Of a stretch of 64,000 nt of DNA, positions 60,971 through 64,000 are shown one piece after another. The DNA is taken from positions 1 to 64,000 of the forward strand of contig JAXCGZ010016986.1 in NCBI GenBank assembly GCA_037179515.1. Reading direction: 5' to 3'. Source of the DNA: Halocaridina rubra. Lineage: Eukaryota > Arthropoda > Malacostraca > Decapoda > Atyidae. The notes under the pieces are model-generated. The model did not search any database and had not been told where the DNA came from. It worked only from the letters and a program-made list of their open reading frames with translations. A program made the translations under genes and the position numbers. How positions within the stretch are numbered: the first letter of the stretch is position 1; the number at the start of each line of letters is the position of its first letter.

Positions 60971-62517
60971 TTTTTTTTTTTAATAATAATAACAATAATA
61001 AAACTTACTAAATCAGTAACAATGGTACCAGTCGCACAAAGCCATTGTACAATAATTTCAAAGGACTGAAGAGGGTTAAAATACGAATGATATTTGATGT
61101 GACCCCATTCACTGCGATCACTCCGGTTGTTACAGTCCATGTCTAATTGACCGGTTTTGTATAAACCTGGAAATAGACACAATGATCTAAGATGATGAAT
61201 ATGTCAGCAGAGATGTCATTTCGCTCTTCATTTTCTTCCACATCATCGTAATTCAGAATTAGGTATAATGTATAAGTAATTTCCATTTCAGTAATGTGCA
61301 TTGATGTCACAATATATCATGTACATCCCCTGTATATTGCAATAGCAAACTAAGTTGAACAGTGAGATAACCTAACAAGGACCTTTGAATTTCAATTCTG
61401 TAAGCCTTGATATTTTCATAATAAATATGGCATGATAATATGACTACAAAAGGAAAGCAGGAGACAACGGAGAACCCTAGTGCTTACAAATTGATTTATC
61501 TATTCATTATCAGACTTACTCTGAAAATGAGTAGATACACACACTTGTAAGCGCTAAGGTACTACGCTGTTTCCTGTTTTCTCTTCTTAGTCAAATAATC
61601 ATTCTTTCAGAGTTACCTCTGAAGATGAGTAGATAAACACATTTGTAAGTGTTTATAGGTTCTTGAAGGAAACACTCAATTCTGGTCTTAAAGTCTATCA
61701 CGAGAAAATATATAGATACTGTATATATTTACAAGAGACTATACATACATAGTTACAAGAGACTATACACCTGGGCTAACGGGAGAGGCACTAGACTTGC
61801 GTGGCTATGAGGCCACAAAGCTGATACACGACTAATTGGGTATGAGATTGATACAAGAGAACTTATCCTTCCCTGTTCTCCACAAAGTACCTCGATTACT
61901 GATTGGCTTGTTCACAATACTGTACCTTATATCGTTCCAAGGCTCCAACAAGGCTCCGTCAGCTATCAGTAAAATGTACCAGCTAACAGCCGAGTAAATA
62001 ATTGGCCAACCAGCTTGCAAAAAGACCACTTAATGTTCATATATCCACAGTAAAGCACTAAGGTACAACAAAGTTTCCTGTTTTCCCTTCGTGGACATAT
62101 AAACATTTACAGCATTCACATGTTTTTCATGAAACACATTCATAATAAGTATAGTTTTTAAACCTCTCTTCCATTTTTAAAGCAACGCATATTACTCTAG
62201 AAATTTCAAAGCTTAACATATTAAAGTACTCTACCATAAAAAGGCATATTCAATATACTTTTTTGTCTTCTATGTCTATCAAAATGCATTTACTCTGGAA
62301 GTTAAAAAAATAATGAATAAATATACTATACCAAAACGTCCTTTCCAAGGAATGTGCGGAGGCAAATCCGGCTGGAGGAACGTTGGACACAATACTGGAG
62401 GAGAGATTGAACGCGGAGTTGGAGGTACAGTTATGGGTTTAGCATTCAGCACTTCAACTTCTATTTCATGCCATTCGTTGCGATAAGCGCATGCCTCAAT
62501 AGATATCTGGTCTTGTT
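55107..62517 (-). CDS. DEPDC5: DEPDC5/Iml1, GATOR1 subunit, C-terminal six exons (partial gene)
   Basis: DEPDC5 (Iml1) with NPRL2 and NPRL3 forms GATOR1, the GTPase-activating complex for RagA/B that shuts down TORC1 at lysosomes when amino acids fall. Joined exons: 62332-62517, 61009-61166, 59399-59611, 58193-58405, 55945-56037, 55107-55313, about 355 residues of the C-terminal domain. Recognised segments: SEWGHIKYHSYFNP, EIIVQWLCATG, WQRKAQTCGLHLFPVPSDPF, GPILIPLNIDCL, MHLFQEAILQKFGF, QYVHVTGNMF, FNHMLTKRWKSHISGDEALA and NRLRDFWDS. Phases agree throughout. The SABA, SHEN and DEP regions are not in the window and should lie right of 64000. The identification rests on my memory of the human protein. 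Confidence 0.9.
55572..55874. mobile_element. TA-flanked MITE, copy 2
   Basis: 303 bases, ends CAGTTGTCCCTCATCTTAC and AAGATGAGAGACAACTG, TA on both sides. It ends ~70 bases from DEPDC5 exon E. Confidence 0.8.
55945..56037 (-). CDS. DEPDC5: DEPDC5 exon E (31-residue exon, not matched to vertebrate protein)
   Basis: 93 bases, phase 0 at both ends, encoding ADYLYGAASPHVEYFHRLIA followed by DLYSHELSDVQ. The acceptor is CTTGTAG and the donor CAG/GTTTGT, which is weaker than its neighbours. The frame is open and joins exons D and F without a shift. I cannot align it to the human protein from memory, where a basic serine-rich loop occupies this place. It could be a cassette exon. Confidence 0.7.
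56160..56282. mobile_element. Type H element
   Basis: TTTTGTAAAGATTAGTAACC start, GGGGTTACTCTTCTTTACTA end. DEPDC5 intron D-E. A partial copy is at 55010-55075. Confidence 0.55.
56755..57000 (+). mobile_element. LINE tail fragments, two in tandem
   Basis: SLRALWDSQGSAVVFLRDSG, then a stop and an ACAACAAC-type tail. A second copy reads SLTAMWESLGLAEAFLMDLG and also ends in an ACAACA-rich tail. Lies in DEPDC5 intron D-E, antisense to the gene. Confidence 0.55.
57050..57515. repeat. ~27-base array followed by a ~150-base direct duplication
   Basis: TTAAGATGATTATGAGATGT-like units repeat about seven times (57050-57215). Then GGTCGAAGAGAAAAA through GGAGAAAACAA occurs twice (from 57217 and 57371). 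DEPDC5 intron D-E. Confidence 0.7.
57520..57610 (+). mobile_element. Repeat family D fragment
   Basis: GGCTCAGCCACCCCCTTACA and GGGGGACTGCAGCC. Follows a tandem array. Confidence 0.55.
58193..58405 (-). CDS. DEPDC5: DEPDC5 exon D
   Basis: 213 bases, phase 0 to 0: EAILQKFGFVAYVTETHSVE, then QNQYVHVTGNMFVMIHSPSS and a proline/threonine-rich loop ending PVTPSTFTQ. QYVHVTG matches the QYIHVTG motif of the family. The acceptor is ACTTACAG and the donor CAG/GTAGGT. Confidence 0.93.
58703..58900 (-). mobile_element. Repeat family D copy
   Basis: TATAAAGGGGGTGGCCGAGT through CTCCTTGAAGACAAAGGG and ACACCTTGGTTGGG. DEPDC5 intron C-D. Confidence 0.6.
59399..59611 (-). CDS. DEPDC5: DEPDC5 exon C
   Basis: 213 bases, phase 0 to 0. 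It starts MVTWQRKAQTCGLHLFPVPS, continues DPFALPYSYNSDPLRGPILI and PLNIDCL, and ends WGRRMHLFQ. This is the most conserved part of the C-terminal domain seen here. The acceptor is TTTAAACAG and the donor CAG/GTAATT. Confidence 0.94.
60255..60890 (-). mobile_element. Two SINE family A copies
   Basis: 60255-60430 and 60725-60890, both minus, with TTCCCATTATAGGAGTGGGC-type tails and GTGGGCTCGATC B-box-like heads. Between exons B and C of DEPDC5. Confidence 0.6.
60897..60996. repeat. (AAT)n microsatellite beside DEPDC5 exon B
   Basis: AAT repeats with a T10 interruption, reaching to within about 10 bases of the exon B donor (61003-61008). Confidence 0.95.
61009..61166 (-). CDS. DEPDC5: DEPDC5 exon B
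   Basis: 158 bases, phase 1 to 0: LYKTGQLDMDCNNRSDRSEW, then GHIKYHSYFNPLQSFEIIVQ and WLCATGTIVTDL. It matches the EWGHxKYH and EFEVQWLVASG core of DEPDC5. The acceptor is ATTTCCAG and the donor GTAAGT. An (ATT)n microsatellite starts within about 10 bases of the donor. Confidence 0.9.
62332..62517 (-). CDS. DEPDC5: DEPDC5 exon A (most 5' exon visible)
   Basis: 186 bases, opening with the last two bases of a split codon and ending phase 1. It encodes QDQISIEACAYRNEWHEIEV, then a proline-rich linker and PHIPWKGRFG. The acceptor is TTTTTTGTAG and the donor TTTG/GTATAG. I saw no further upstream exon between 62518 and 64000. Confidence 0.8.
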
Positions 62518-62984
62518 CTACAAAAAATAAAGATAATTAGAGATGCTCTGTGAAATTTTAAATCTATTTGTATAAAAATAAGTAAGGTAGTGGAACTTTA
62601 TCACATCAGCTCTTTTCCAAGTAATAGTACTGCAAGAAATAATACACACACACAAACACCTTCATGGATTTGGCAAAGTGGATAGGGATCGATATTTTGA
62701 TATTGAGGCTCTAGAATTTGAGGTCATAGTTTGAAGAATTACAAGATAGCTTCTTTGCAGGATGTAAGAAAGTACTTTTTTATTGTATGAACAATAGATA
62801 ATGGGAATTTGCTAAGAGAGGATACCGTAAATGATGAATGTATTCATAGTTTTAAGGATATATGTTAAGTGTCTGTGAGAAAAAAATTGAACCAACCAGG
62901 AGTCGGGGCATTAGAAGCATAGGACTTTTTCCCGTGAACACGATTACGTGAATACAAATAGGTTAATACACTCGCATAGGCAAC

Positions 62985-63120
62985 TTGTCCTTTTCTTATT
63001 GTTTATTATTCTCTTATTTCTGCCTTGTTCTTACACTGCGACTTTTTCTTCTTCTCAATGCTTTCTTGGTGCCCAGGCCCGATGAGGGCCATATTCTTTT
63101 CCCCGTCCCAGTGTCACACA
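62985..63120 (+). repeat. Repeat family G copy
   Basis: TTTCTGCCTTGTTCTTACAC, CTTTCTTGGTGCCCAGGC, ending CCCAGTGTCACACACAC. Confidence 0.5.
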
Positions 63121-63244
63121 CACACACAAAAGAACGTAGCCTTTCCATTTACTCTACGACAAGTAAGAATGACAAGGAAGGAATTTCCTTTTTATCACAC
63201 ACCAGTGCTATCATTTTAGCCTTCCACAATCACAAGCTTGTGTT

Positions 63245-63400
63245 CTGTTACCATTTGGGGGTCGACACAGAGGGATTGCAGCTGGGGAATTAAGGCTAAA
63301 TGCCTTTCCTATCATCCTGCCATGGGCTTGAACGCAGGTCCATCATCTCCCATGTTGAGTATTCTACCGATTACACTACAGCAGTGTCCAAACAAAACAC
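63245..63400 (-). mobile_element. SINE family A copy
   Basis: TTTGGGGGTCGACACAGAGG tail side, head ending near 63400 with CTACAGCAGTG. Confidence 0.6.
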
Positions 63401-63583
63401 ATGAATAACATGGATAAAACATCTTCTGCACCAGCAGAAAGACGAAATATATTTCTTAAACATGATGACATATCCCAATGAAGCTAGCAGGAAACTCACA
63501 ATGGAAGAATAAAGGGAGGCAATGGGGCTTAATCATACCTTATATATTCTCACTCCTAATATATGCTGTTTTGTTCTATCTAT

Positions 63584-63700
63584 CTACCTTGGCTGTTTCC
63601 ATCTTTAACTGGGGGGTAGCCGACATTAAAAAAAGAAAACAATAAGGGGATTAATTTGCTCTATGGGCAATGAGCAAAGTAATCCCCTTATTGTTTGTGC
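63584..63700 (+). repeat. Repeat family E copy ending in a palindrome
   Basis: Family E sequence followed by its own inverted end: AAACAATAAGGGGATTAATT pairs with AAGTAATCCCCTTATTGTTT around a short centre (63635-63700). Confidence 0.65.
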
Positions 63701-63712
63701 TGTTTCGTGGTA

Positions 63713-63900
63713 CATACATATACATACACAATGGCTGCATGCAAAGGGGGGTGGCCGAGGCAGAGCACAGATTTTCAGCAGATATCAACACATCCCAATC
63801 ACACCTCTAAGCATCTTGGGGATAAAAGGCTGCCACAATTTCCCCCCACCCCACTACTATGCTTGGTCCACTTTAGAGTAAGTGGGCATGGAACTTCTGC
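63713..63900 (-). mobile_element. Repeat family D copy
   Basis: ACAATGGCTGCATGCAAAGG and GGGGTGGCCGAGGCAGAG through the CATCTTGGGGATAAAAGG region, near the right edge of the window. Confidence 0.6.
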
Positions 63901-64000
63901 TGTGAGAACTGACAGACACAGCTGGTCTACTCCCAATGCTTCATCTCCTGGTATCCACTCCCACACTCACTCGCCCCTGTCTAGCAAGTGCAAGAAATCC

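Overview
The window is nuclear DNA from an animal, most likely an arthropod and probably a decapod crustacean. The basis is AT-rich sequence, kilobase-scale introns, long (TA)n and (AAT)n tracts, very dense tRNA-derived SINEs, Tigger/pogo transposons, a CR1/L2-like LINE, and scattered short CCTAA runs. The species call is inference; the repeat style and the intact spliced host genes are directly visible.

Three protein-coding genes lie on the minus strand, all in the same orientation. (1) 7687-17058: the first seven coding exons of Raf kinase (N-terminal region, Ras-binding domain, C1 zinc finger, 14-3-3 hinge). The kinase domain must lie left of the window or in exons I could not see. (2) 21655-46200: a complete eight-exon cyclin L gene coding for 524 residues, with two cyclin boxes and an RS-rich tail. 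(3) 55107-62517: the last six exons of DEPDC5/Iml1, the GATOR1 subunit; its 5' part lies right of the window. All exon junctions were joined by hand. They have GT/AG ends, and the phases agree throughout. Raf acts in growth-factor signalling, cyclin L in transcription-coupled splicing, and DEPDC5 in amino-acid control of TORC1. Nothing here suggests they form one pathway.

Introns and intergenic DNA are mostly repeats: at least four SINE-like families (called A to D here), several short inverted-repeat elements, three decayed Tigger copies (one end to end, 49746-52068), a LINE with a second copy inserted in it (43473-45560), LINE tail fragments, minisatellites and microsatellites. The Raf-cyclin L gap (17059-21654) and the cyclin L-DEPDC5 gap (46201-55106) contain no further gene that I can support.

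Most unusual: two successive Raf exons, together encoding the Ras-binding domain, are each followed by a tandem array built from the exon's own 3' end plus its 5' splice site (9329-9625 and 10595-10830). Cyclin L intron 4 holds two GC-rich islands with good splice signals that would truncate the protein after the first cyclin box, consistent with regulated poison exons. A tRNA-like unit with intact pol III box motifs forms a large foldback and tandem array at 46979-47860.
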